Assembly (NCBI RefSeq): GCF_024171785.1
Contig: NZ_JAMTCK010000002.1
Coordinates: forward strand, 248,001-312,000
Direction: 5' to 3'
DNA length: 64,000 nucleotides
Source of the DNA: Goodfellowiella coeruleoviolacea
GTDB taxonomy: Bacteria; Actinomycetota; Actinomycetes; Mycobacteriales; Pseudonocardiaceae
The position numbers and the translations under genes were made by a program. Each line of letters opens with the position of its first letter. Within the stretch, counting starts at the first letter, position 1. The notes under the pieces were generated by a model that saw only the letters and a list, made by a program, of their open reading frames with translations, searched no databases and was not told the origin of the DNA. Below are positions 46,513 through 54,205 of this stretch, piece by piece.

Positions 46513-47577
46513 TCAGGACACGGCCAGCCGCGCGGCGGCCTCGGTCTGCCTGGTCTGCTGCTCCTGGAGCCGGCGCAGCTCCTGGTAGACCGGCAGCCAG
46601 GCGGCCGGGTCGCTGTTGTGCGGCGAGTAGAACGACAGGCTGGTCACCAGATCGCCGTAGCGGGCCAGGATCTCCGCGGCCACCTGCTTGGGCTCACCGA
46701 CCACGGCGATGGTGTTGAGCACGTCGTCGTCGATGGCCGAGGCCATCTCGTCGACGCGGCCCTCGGCGGAGAGCCGGTGCAGCTCCTCGCGCAGCTCGCT
46801 CAACCCGTGCAGGTCGAGCAGGTGGCCATAGGTGGGGGTGGCCACGTAGAAGGCGATCTGCTCGCGGATCCTGGCGATCGAGGTGGCCATCTCCTCCTCG
46901 GTGGTGCCGGTGGCGACCATGGGCGCGGCGTGGATCTCGAAGCCGTCCATGGACCGGCCCGCCCTGGCCCGCCCGCGCCGCAGCGCCGGCAGCGACACCT
47001 CCTCCAGGAACCGCCTGGTGCTGATGTTGTGCGCGATCAGCCCGTCGCCGACCTCCCCGGCGACCTCGGTCATCACCTCGCCGACCGCGGCCAGGTACAC
47101 CGGCGGCGGACCGTAGGGGTTGGGGCCGGGGTTGAAGAACGGCACCATCAGGGTGTGCCGGTAGAACTCGCCCCGGAACCGCAGGCGTTCCCCGGTGGCG
47201 AAGGTGTGCCAGATGGCGCGCATGGCCAGCACGTACTCGCGCATCCGGGCCGCCGGGTGCGACCAGGGCATGCTGAACCGCCGGGTGATGTGCGCCTTGA
47301 GCTGTGAGCCCATGCCCAGGACGAACCGGCCGCCGGAGACCAGGTGCAGGTCGTTGGCGAGCATGGCGGTCGTCATCGGGTTGCGCGCGAACGCCACGGC
47401 GATGCCGGTGCGCAGCGCCAGGCGCTCGGTGCGCTGGGCCGCGACGGCGAGACCCACGAACGGGTCGTACTGGACCTCGGAGGTCCACAGGGAGTCGTAC
47501 CCGGTATCCTCGATCTCCCGCGCGGTGTCCGCCAGCGCGGTGGGGGAGACGGAGATCGTGTGGTAATCGATCCTCAC
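46513..47577 (-). CDS. F420-dependent LLM-class oxidoreductase
   Basis: The 354-residue protein has the TIM-barrel LLM pattern: GYDSLWTSEVQYDPF near residue 27, TGIAVAFARNP, DLHLVSGGRFVLGMGSQ and the C-terminal VGEPKQVAAEIL. It resembles the TIGR03617-type F420 branch rather than FMN monooxygenases, though this is a call by eye. Such enzymes move hydride to or from F420 on C=C or C-OH groups. It faces pqqB and lies between the PQQ and carboxylase operons; it may reduce a double bond in the cluster product, since no enoyl reductase is present. Confidence 0.82.
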   Translation of the reverse strand: MRIDYHTISVSPTALADTAREIEDTGYDSLWTSEVQYDPFVGLAVAAQRTERLALRTGIAVAFARNPMTTAMLANDLHLVSGGRFVLGMGSQLKAHITRRFSMPWSHPAARMREYVLAMRAIWHTFATGERLRFRGEFYRHTLMVPFFNPGPNPYGPPPVYLAAVGEVMTEVAGEVGDGLIAHNISTRRFLEEVSLPALRRGRARAGRSMDGFEIHAAPMVATGTTEEEMATSIARIREQIAFYVATPTYGHLLDLHGLSELREELHRLSAEGRVDEMASAIDDDVLNTIAVVGEPKQVAAEILARYGDLVTSLSFYSPHNSDPAAWLPVYQELRRLQEQQTRQTEAAARLAVS

Positions 47578-47630
47578 GGTTCTGCCCTCACGGTTCTGCC
47601 CTCACGGTTCGGTCCTCACGATTCTGGTCC
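47574..47630. repeat. 14-bp tandem repeat over the LLM gene start
   Basis: Two exact units (47574-47587 and 47588-47601) and two variants of TCACGGTTCTGCCC are joined head to tail. On the minus strand each unit reads GTGAGGGCAGAACC, that is, a GTG followed by GAGGG, so every copy brings a Shine-Dalgarno and a start codon for the next. Because 14 is not a multiple of 3, only the last GTG is in frame with the protein. Confidence 0.8.
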
Positions 47631-48163
47631 GCACAGTGCTGCCCCTCGCCCTTCCACCTCTTCGCCGGGGATCTCCCCGGGCGTGCCCGGCAACCGCTGT
47701 TCGGCGCGGGCCGCCACGATTTCCGGCGCGGCCTCGAAATCGACGTCAGCCATGACATCACCCGAGTGCCCGCCAGGCCATGCCTCAAAAGGAGAACAGC
47801 GGCTGTGCCCTAAGATCCCGCTGCTTCTCCAGAAGAACGAACAGGCCTGTCCGGTGTGTGTCCGACCGGTTGCCCAGCCCGCTCGTCAGAACCATCGGGA
47901 CTCCTGTAGCCGCAGTTCAGCGCCATCGTTCGGAATTTTGTGATATTGCGTGTTCCGTGCGCGGGGAACCCGGTGAAAGTCGTTTCGGAAAGCGGCGCCG
48001 AACGTCTGCCGGAACCCGTTTCGCGGATTTGATCCGAGCTTGAACCAGGTTCTATCCGATGCGGGGATCATCCGAAGACGGATCGTCACGTGGACGATCT
48101 ACGCCGAGCAGCGCCGAGGGGCCGGCACGCATCGGTGGTTTTGACATTCGGGAGTGTGCGGTC
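47631..48163. promoter_or_regulatory. Intergenic region before the carboxylase operon
   Basis: This gap between the divergent LLM and carboxylase genes has an AT-rich patch at about 47930-47960. Apart from the TTGA repeats and -10 candidate listed at 48029-48058, I see no gene or RNA in it. Confidence 0.3.
48029..48058 (+). promoter_or_regulatory. Two 11-bp-phased TTGA repeats and a -10, candidate SARP-controlled promoter
   Basis: TTGATCC (48029-48035) and TTGAACC (48040-48046) start exactly 11 bp apart with a 4-bp spacer. A possible -10, TATCCG, begins at 48053, 6 bp after the second repeat and about 105 bp before the carboxylase start. Motif and phase match the triple repeat before AfsA. 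Confidence 0.5.
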
Positions 48164-49825
48164 ATGACAACTGTCGACGACAGGAACACCATTCGGGGGG
48201 CACGGCTGGTCGATCCCGCCGAACTGCCGGCCGACCCGTTTCCGCCCGAGCAGGCCGAGCGCGGCCCGGCGGAGACGTCCATGCGCGGCCGGGTGGCCGA
48301 ACTCGGCGGGATCCGCGAGTCCCTGCGGCTGGGCCCCGGCGCCAGGGCGACCGAGGCGCAGCACGCGCGCGGCAAGCTCACCGTGCGCGAGCGGCTGGAA
48401 CTGCTGCTGGACGACGACTCGTTCGTGGAGATCGAGGGGCTGCGCCAGCACCGCGCCGTCGGCTTCGGCATGGAGGACAAGCGCCCGTCCGGGGACGGGG
48501 TGGTCACCGGCTGGGGCACCATCGACGGGCGCAAGGTGTTCGTCTACGCCCACGACTTCCGCGTGTTCGGCGGCTCGCTCGGCGAGGCGCACGCGCAGAA
48601 GATCCACAAGGTGATGGACCTCGCCGAGTCCGTGGGTGCCCCGCTGATCAGCCTGAACGACGGCGCGGGCGCGCGCATCCAGGAGGGCGTCACCGGACTG
48701 GCCGGCTACGGCGGCATCTTCCAGCGCAACGTGCGCGCCTCCGGGGTGATCCCGCAGATCAGCGTGATGCTCGGGCCGTGCGCGGGTGGCGCCACCTACT
48801 CGCCCGCCCTGACCGACTTCGTGTTCATGGTCCGCAGGACCTCGCAGATGTTCATCACCGGCCCGGACGTGGTGCAGGCGGTGACCGGCGAGTCGGTCAG
48901 CCACGAGGAGCTGGGCGGCGCGGACGTGCACGCGGCCGAGTCCGGGGTGGCCACCTTCGTCTACGACGACGAGGTGAGCTGCCTGCAGGACGTGCGCTAC
49001 CTGGTCTCCCTGCTGCCCAGCAACAACCAGGAGCTGCCCCCGGTGGAGCCGACCGACGACCCGCCTCGGCGGCGCAACGACGTGCTGCTCGACCTGGTGC
49101 CGGCCGACCCCAACCAGCCCTACGACATGCGCGAGGTCCTCGCCGAGGTGGTCGACGACGGCGAGTTCTTCGAGTTCCACCAGCGTTGGGCGGCCAACAT
49201 CATCTGCGCGCTCACCAGGATCGGCGGCCACGTGGTCGGGGTGATCGCCAACCAGCCGCGGTTCCTGGCCGGGGTGCTCGACATCAGCGCCTCGGAGAAG
49301 GCGGCCCGGTTCGTGCAGACCTGCGACGCGTTCAACATCCCGCTGGTGACCCTGGTCGACGTGCCCGGGTTCCTGCCGGGTACCGCCCAGGAGCACGGCG
49401 GCATCATCCGGCACGGCGCCAAGCTGCTCTACGCCTACTGCGCGGCGACCGTGCCCCGCATCCAGCTCATCCTGCGCAAGGCCTACGGCGGCGCCTACAT
49501 CGTGATGGACTCCCGCTCGATCGGCGCGGACCTGTCCTTTGCCTGGCCCACCAACGAGATCGCCGTGATGGGCGCGGACGGCGCCGCCAACGTGATCTTC
49601 CGCCGGGAGATCGCCTCGGCCGAGGACCCCGAGGCGGAACGGACGCGGCTGATCGGCCAGTACCGGGAGGCGTTGATGCACCCCTACTACGCGGCCGAGC
49701 GGGGCCTGGTGGACGACGTCATCGACCCCCGCCAGACCAGGGAGGTGCTGGCGCGAGCCCTGGAGGTGCTGCGCAGCAAGCACGCGCCGACCCCGTTCCG
49801 CAAGCACAGCAACCCCCCGATGTGA
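48164..49825 (+). CDS. Acyl-CoA carboxylase carboxyltransferase (beta) subunit
   Basis: The 553-residue protein starts at the ATG at 48164, 9 nt after GGGAG. It has the two crotonase-like carboxyltransferase halves: ARGKLTVRERLELLLDDDSFVE and GDGVVTGWGTIDGRKVFVYAHDF, the oxyanion-forming GGATYSPALTDF, then FLPGTAQEHGGIIRHGAKLLYAYC and KAYGGAYIVMDSR. It transfers CO2 from carboxybiotin to acetyl- or propionyl-CoA; the residue that sets specificity could not be judged. It is the first of three genes for a whole carboxylase and would feed malonyl-CoA to the KS pair. Confidence 0.92.
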   Translation: MTTVDDRNTIRGARLVDPAELPADPFPPEQAERGPAETSMRGRVAELGGIRESLRLGPGARATEAQHARGKLTVRERLELLLDDDSFVEIEGLRQHRAVGFGMEDKRPSGDGVVTGWGTIDGRKVFVYAHDFRVFGGSLGEAHAQKIHKVMDLAESVGAPLISLNDGAGARIQEGVTGLAGYGGIFQRNVRASGVIPQISVMLGPCAGGATYSPALTDFVFMVRRTSQMFITGPDVVQAVTGESVSHEELGGADVHAAESGVATFVYDDEVSCLQDVRYLVSLLPSNNQELPPVEPTDDPPRRRNDVLLDLVPADPNQPYDMREVLAEVVDDGEFFEFHQRWAANIICALTRIGGHVVGVIANQPRFLAGVLDISASEKAARFVQTCDAFNIPLVTLVDVPGFLPGTAQEHGGIIRHGAKLLYAYCAATVPRIQLILRKAYGGAYIVMDSRSIGADLSFAWPTNEIAVMGADGAANVIFRREIASAEDPEAERTRLIGQYREALMHPYYAAERGLVDDVIDPRQTREVLARALEVLRSKHAPTPFRKHSNPPM

Positions 49826-49839
49826 CCGGCGGTGCCACC

Positions 49840-50079
49840 ATGCCAGCTCATCCTCTGTCCACACCGGACGCGACTGTCGACCCCAGCGCGGTGTCGGCCC
49901 TGCGGGTGACCGGCCGGCCCGACGACGACGAACTCGCCGCCGTGCTGGCGGTGCTGCGCGCGCTGGCCGCCCGACCGCCCGCCGGGCCCGTGCCCGCCAC
50001 CGCCCGGGCCCGGCCGGGGTGGACGCGGCCGGCCCGCTACACCGCACCCGGCGCCTGGCTGTCGTCGTCCGCTCGTTGA
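49840..50079 (+). CDS. Acyl-CoA carboxylase epsilon subunit
   Basis: This 79-residue protein carries the actinobacterial epsilon pattern, LRVTGRPDDDELAAVLAVLRALAA, followed by a Pro/Ala linker and WTRPARY near the end. Epsilon subunits hold the alpha and beta subunits together. It lies between the two catalytic subunit genes, 14 bp after the beta stop. The Shine-Dalgarno is weak. Confidence 0.8.
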   Translation: MPAHPLSTPDATVDPSAVSALRVTGRPDDDELAAVLAVLRALAARPPAGPVPATARARPGWTRPARYTAPGAWLSSSAR

Positions 50080-50133
50080 TCGTCCCGTGTGGCCGCGCGC
50101 CGTGGCCGGCGCCGACCAGGAAGGTGGAACACA

Positions 50134-51912
50134 GTGCGCAAAGTCCTCATCGCCAACCGGGGAGAGGCGGCCGTGCGCATCGCCAGGGCCTGCCGCGACG
50201 CCGGCATCGCCAGTGTCGCGATCTACGCCGACCCCGACCGCGACGCCCCGCACGTGCGGCTCGCCGACGAGGCGTTCGCGCTGGGCGGTGACACCCCGGC
50301 GACCAGCTACCTCGACATCGGCAAGGTCGTCGCGGCGGCCCGGCGCTCCGGCGCGGACGCCGTGCACCCGGGGTGGGGCTTCCTGGCGGAGAACGCCGAG
50401 TTCGCCCAGGCCGTGCTGGACGCAGGGCTGACCTGGATCGGCCCGCCGCCACAGGTGATCCGGGACCTCGGCGACAAGGTGTCGGCGCGGCTGATCGCCC
50501 AGCGGGCCGGTGCGCCGTTGACCCCCGGCACCGCCGACCCGGTGGCCGACGCCGGCGAGGTGGTGGCCTTCGCCAGGCAGCACGGCCTGCCCGTGGCGAT
50601 CAAGGCCGCGTTCGGCGGGGGCGGCCGGGGCATGAAGGTGGCCAGGACGATCGAGGAGATCCCGGAGTGCTACGAGTCGGCCGTGCGGGAGGCCACCGCG
50701 GCGTTCGGCCGGGGCGAGTGCTTCGTGGAGCGCTACCTGGACCGCCCGCGCCACGTGGAGACCCAGTGCCTGGCCGACACGCACGGCAACGTGGTCGTGG
50801 TGTCCACACGGGACTGTTCGCTGCAGCGGCGCCACCAGAAACTGGTGGAGGAGGCGCCGGCGCCGTTCCTCACCGAGGAGCAGACCGAGGCGCTCTACCG
50901 GGCGTCCAAGGCCATCCTGCGCGAGGCGGGCTACGTCGGCGCCGGCACCTGCGAGTTCCTGGTGGCCAGGGACGGAGCCATCTCCTTCCTGGAGGTCAAC
51001 ACCCGGTTGCAGGTCGAGCACCCGGTCAGCGAGGAGGTCACCGGCCTGGACCTGGTGCGCGAGATGCTGCGGGTGGCGGCCGGCGCGGAACTGGGCTACG
51101 ACGACCCGCCGGTGCGCGGCCACTCGCTGGAGTTCCGGATCAACGGTGAGGACCCCGGCCGGGCCTTCCTGCCCGCGCCCGGGGCGCTGACCGCGTGGCG
51201 TCCGCCGGCCGGACCGGGTGTGCGGGTGGACTCCGGGGTCGAGCCGGGCAGCGTGGTCGGGCCGGAGTTCGACTCGCTGCTGGCCAAGCTGGTGGTGACC
51301 GGCCGGGACCGGACGCAGGCGCTGCAGCGGGCGCGCCGGGCGCTGGCCGAGTTCCAGGCCGAGGGACTGCCCACCACCATCCCGTTCCACCGCGCGGTGG
51401 TGACCGATCCGGCGTTCGTGGCGGACGCGGGCGAGTTCGCCGTGCACACCCAGTGGATCGAGACCGAGTTCCGCAACGAGATCCCGCCGTCCTCGGCCGG
51501 CCCGGTGGACACCGAGCGGGGCGGGCCAACCGAGACCGTGGTGGTCGAGGTGGACGGCAGGCGGCTGCGGGTCACCCTGCCGGCCGTGCTCGGCGGCCTG
51601 GCCGCCCCGGGCGGGTCGGGGCCTGTACGGGACCGGCCGGAGCGGGCTCGCACCCGGCGGTCCGCCGCCGGCGGGACCGGCCCCGCGGCGGGCGACGGCA
51701 CCGCCGTGGCCAGCCCGATGCAGGGCACCATCGTGAAGATCGCGGTGGCGAACGGCCAACAGGTCGCCGAGGGGGACCTGCTGGTGGTGCTGGAGGCGAT
51801 GAAGATGGAGCAGCCGCTCAACGCCCACAAGCCGGGTCGGGTGAGCGGGCTGACCGCCGAGGTGGGCGCCACCGTTCCGGTCGGCACGGTGCTGTGCACC
51901 CTGGAGGACTGA
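50134..51912 (+). CDS. Biotin carboxylase / biotin carboxyl carrier (alpha) subunit
   Basis: The 592-residue protein starts at the GTG at 50134, after GGAAGG. The N-terminal biotin carboxylase has [17 protein letters not shown], the ATP-grasp loop [13 protein letters not shown], and [17 protein letters not shown]. The carrier domain at the C-terminus has EAMKMEQP with biotinyl Lys557. It carboxylates its biotin with ATP and bicarbonate and passes the group to the beta subunit. A long Pro/Arg-rich linker (about 495-540) joins the domains. Confidence 0.93.
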   Translation: MRKVLIANRGEAAVRIARACRDAGIASVAIYADPDRDAPHVRLADEAFALGGDTPATSYLDIGKVVAAARRSGADAVHPGWGFLAENAEFAQAVLDAGLTWIGPPPQVIRDLGDKVSARLIAQRAGAPLTPGTADPVADAGEVVAFARQHGLPVAIKAAFGGGGRGMKVARTIEEIPECYESAVREATAAFGRGECFVERYLDRPRHVETQCLADTHGNVVVVSTRDCSLQRRHQKLVEEAPAPFLTEEQTEALYRASKAILREAGYVGAGTCEFLVARDGAISFLEVNTRLQVEHPVSEEVTGLDLVREMLRVAAGAELGYDDPPVRGHSLEFRINGEDPGRAFLPAPGALTAWRPPAGPGVRVDSGVEPGSVVGPEFDSLLAKLVVTGRDRTQALQRARRALAEFQAEGLPTTIPFHRAVVTDPAFVADAGEFAVHTQWIETEFRNEIPPSSAGPVDTERGGPTETVVVEVDGRRLRVTLPAVLGGLAAPGGSGPVRDRPERARTRRSAAGGTGPAAGDGTAVASPMQGTIVKIAVANGQQVAEGDLLVVLEAMKMEQPLNAHKPGRVSGLTAEVGATVPVGTVLCTLED

Positions 51913-51979
51913 GACCGGCTGCGCTCGTGGTGGTCGCCCGCCGACAGCGCTGGGGCGGGCGACACCCGGGACCGCCACC

Positions 51980-52005
51980 GTCCGCAGTGGACGTCCACTG
52001 CGGAC
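51980..52005. terminator. 26-bp perfect palindrome between the carboxylase and SARP genes
   Basis: GTCCGCAGTGGAC (51980-51992) is followed at once by its reverse complement (51993-52005). Outer GC arms (CCGCCACC before, GGCGGTGG after) make a larger stem. It lies between convergent stops and probably ends both transcripts. It is also the longest member of the recurrent GTCCNCAGTGGAC element. Confidence 0.7.
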
Positions 52006-52027
52006 ACCCGGGGGCGGTGGGTTCGCC

Positions 52028-52849
52028 TCAGCTGACCGCGCGGGCGTCCACGGGCAGGCCGGCGAGCACCTGGTGCGCCGGCCGGACCTCGGCCGGGGTG
52101 CCGGTCAGGATCTCGTGCTGGAGCCGGTGCAGCTCCGGCGAGGGCTCCAGACCCAGTTCCCGGTCCAGCAGGGCGCGCAGGTCCTGGAAGGCGGCCAGCG
52201 CCTCGCCCCGCCGGCCGGACCGGTGCAGGGCCCTGATGAGGTGGGCGTGGAACCACTCGTTCAACGGGTGCGCCGCCAGCAGGCCGCGCAGCTCCGCCAC
52301 CAGCTCGCGGTGCCGGCCCAGCAGCATGTCGGTCTCGATGCGCAGCTCCAGGGCCCTGGTGCGCAGCTCGTTGAGGTGCAGCACGTGCCGGCCCAGCACC
52401 CGGCCGGCCGCCACGTTGGCCAGCGCCGGACCGCGCCACAGGCCCAGGGCCTTGCGCAGCAGGTGGCTGGCCTCGGTGACGTGTTCCTGGGCGAGCAGCA
52501 CCCGGGCCTGGTCGACCAGTCGGGCGAACACCGTGGCGTCGAGCTGGTCGGGCGCGGTGCGCAGCAGGTAGCCGGTGGGCTGGGTGGTCAGCAGCTGCGC
52601 CACTGTGGACACCCGGCTTTCCCGGTCCAGCATTTTACGCAGGTGGTACACGTGGGTGCGTACCGTGGTGATCACGGTGCGCGGCGGGTTCTCGTCCCAC
52701 AGTTCATCCGTCAGGGTGTCCACGTCGACGATCTGGTTGGCGCGGAGTAACAGCAGTGCGAAGACCTTGCGTACTTTCGGCCCCCTGGGCACATAAGCGC
52801 CCTGGGGGGTCTGCAACTCAAGGGAACCGAGAACGCTGAACCGGATCAT
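52028..52849 (-). CDS. SARP-family pathway activator (AfsR/BTAD type)
   Basis: The 273-residue regulator starts at the ATG at 52849, behind GGGGG. The N-terminal OmpR-type winged helix (MIRFSVLGSLELQ..., LPKVRKVFALLLL, DELWDENPPRTVITTVRTHVYHLRKML) is followed by a BTAD domain with helical repeats (VDQARVLLAQEHVTEA to the C-terminus). There are no ATPase or TPR extensions, so it is a small SARP. Codon 34 is TTA (52750-52748), a mark of bldA control. SARPs bind phased heptamers; the TTGA repeats at 38116 and 48029 are candidate targets. Confidence 0.9.
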   Translation of the reverse strand: MIRFSVLGSLELQTPQGAYVPRGPKVRKVFALLLLRANQIVDVDTLTDELWDENPPRTVITTVRTHVYHLRKMLDRESRVSTVAQLLTTQPTGYLLRTAPDQLDATVFARLVDQARVLLAQEHVTEASHLLRKALGLWRGPALANVAAGRVLGRHVLHLNELRTRALELRIETDMLLGRHRELVAELRGLLAAHPLNEWFHAHLIRALHRSGRRGEALAAFQDLRALLDRELGLEPSPELHRLQHEILTGTPAEVRPAHQVLAGLPVDARAVS

Positions 52850-53295
52850 CAAACCCCCAGATGGCATGTTTCCGCGGCACCAGCCCGGTCTTCCGGTCGA
52901 CGGCAACGGCTACCAGGGCGAATGACCGGGCCCCGCGGTGAAGGTCCCCTTGCCCGGCCAGGAAATGCTAGGAAGCGGTGCTGTGCCCGGCAACCGGGGT
53001 GCGCCCTAAGTGAGGGCTAATGTTTCCAAGGAAACACCGCCGGCTCTCCTAAGTTGCACCCGGTTTCCCTTGGGAGAGCGCCGTTCCTGACTAGCATCGA
53101 GTGGCGGCGGAGATGTCCGGTCGAGGAATGTCGGGTGACGCGCCACCAGCCTGACCAGCGGCCACGCCGAACAGGCCGCACTATGCCAGAGGTGACCACT
53201 GGCGTGTTCGGGACGCCGTCGTCCACCCGAAGACCGACGGCCCCTTCCCGGCACTGCCCGAGCAGACGGCGTGTGGAACGACGAGGAGAGGCGCC
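52850..53295. promoter_or_regulatory. Divergent region between SARP and HadA genes
   Basis: TGTTTCC-AA-GGAAACA (53021-53036) is a perfect interrupted dyad. GCTCTCC (53043-53049) and GGAGAGC (53073-53079) form a second, wider one. A possible promoter toward HadA is TTGGGA (53070-53075), a 16-bp spacer and TAGCAT (53092-53097). No gene or TTGA-type heptamer array is seen. Confidence 0.4.
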
Positions 53296-53775
53296 ATGTC
53301 GCTGGACCAGACGTTCCTCGGGCGGGTTTACCCGCCCACGGAACCCTATGCGGTGGGTCGCGAGAAGATCAGGGAGTTCGCCGACGCCATCGGCGATGAG
53401 AACCCGGTGTACCGGGACGCCGAGGCGGCCAAGGCACTCGGCCACCCCGACGTGATCGCCCCGCCCACCTTCCTGATGCTGTTGACCCTCAAGGCCGACG
53501 GGCAGGTGGTGTTCGACGAGCGGCTCGGCCTGGACTTCTCCCGGGTGGTGCACCGCGGCCAGCGGTTCAGCTACCAGCGCCCGGTCCGCGCCGACGACCT
53601 GCTGACGGTGCTGGTGAAGGTCGCCCAGTTGGACACGGTGGACGGCAACGACGTGGTCACCCTGCAGGACGAGATCCGCGGCGCGACCGGCGAACTCGTG
53701 TGCACCGCCACCACCACCTTCGTGGCCCGCGCGGACGAGGCGGGCGACGAGCGGACCGCGGGGGGCCGGCCGTGA
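53296..53775 (+). CDS. HadA-like subunit of a (3R)-hydroxyacyl-ACP dehydratase
   Basis: The 159-residue hotdog protein matches the MaoC-like N-terminal subunit of mycobacterial FAS-II dehydratase HadAB: AVGREKIREFADAIGDENPVYRD, GHPDVIAPPTFLMLLT, VVHRGQRFSYQRPVRADDLL. It lacks the catalytic Asp-His hydratase motif, as HadA does, and supports the acyl chain channel. The ATG follows GAGGAG. Its stop overlaps the next gene by GTGA, so both subunits are made one to one. Confidence 0.88.
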   Translation: MSLDQTFLGRVYPPTEPYAVGREKIREFADAIGDENPVYRDAEAAKALGHPDVIAPPTFLMLLTLKADGQVVFDERLGLDFSRVVHRGQRFSYQRPVRADDLLTVLVKVAQLDTVDGNDVVTLQDEIRGATGELVCTATTTFVARADEAGDERTAGGRP

Positions 53776-54203
53776 CGGAGCCGGTCAACTACACCGACGT
53801 CCAGCCAGGCACCAGGCTGCCCACCCGGGTCTTCACCGTGGGCCGCGCCGACCTGGTCCGCTACGCGGGCGCCTCCCTGGACTTCAACACCATCCACTGG
53901 AGTGAGCGCGCCGCCAGGGACGCCGGTCTGCCCAACGTGATCGCGCACGGCGCACTCACCATGGCGCTGGCACTGCGCGCGCTGACCGACTGGGCCGGCG
54001 ACCCGGCCGCCGTGCGGGACTACCGGGCGCGGTTCAGCAAGCCGGTGGTGGTGCCCGACGACGGTGAGCCGGCGCGGGTCCAGGTCGAGGCGGTGGTGGC
54101 GGAGAAACTGGACAGCCCGCGGGTCCGGGTCAGCGTGACCGCGACGTGCGGTGCGGACAAGGTCCTGGTCATGCCGCGCGTGCTCGTCGCGCTGAAGGAG
54201 TAG
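53772..54203 (+). CDS. HadB-like catalytic subunit of a (3R)-hydroxyacyl-ACP dehydratase
   Basis: The 143-residue hotdog protein carries the hydratase 2 motif YAGASLDFNTIHWSERAARDAGLPNVIAHG, with catalytic Asp37 and His42. It removes water from beta-hydroxyacyl-ACP to give a trans-2-enoyl chain. GTG start, coupled to the HadA-like gene. With KS, ketoreductase and carboxylase genes nearby but no enoyl reductase, its product chain may keep its double bonds. Confidence 0.9.
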   Translation: MTEPVNYTDVQPGTRLPTRVFTVGRADLVRYAGASLDFNTIHWSERAARDAGLPNVIAHGALTMALALRALTDWAGDPAAVRDYRARFSKPVVVPDDGEPARVQVEAVVAEKLDSPRVRVSVTATCGADKVLVMPRVLVALKE

Positions 54204-54205
54204 CC

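Noticed and set aside
47780-48043. Short frames between the LLM and carboxylase genes
   Set aside because: No ribosome sites, poor third-position GC and overlap with the proposed promoter.
53097-53137. TCGAG-like heptamers before HadA as a SARP box
   Set aside because: The spacings are 24 and 10 bp, not 11, and the heptamers differ from the TTGA type.
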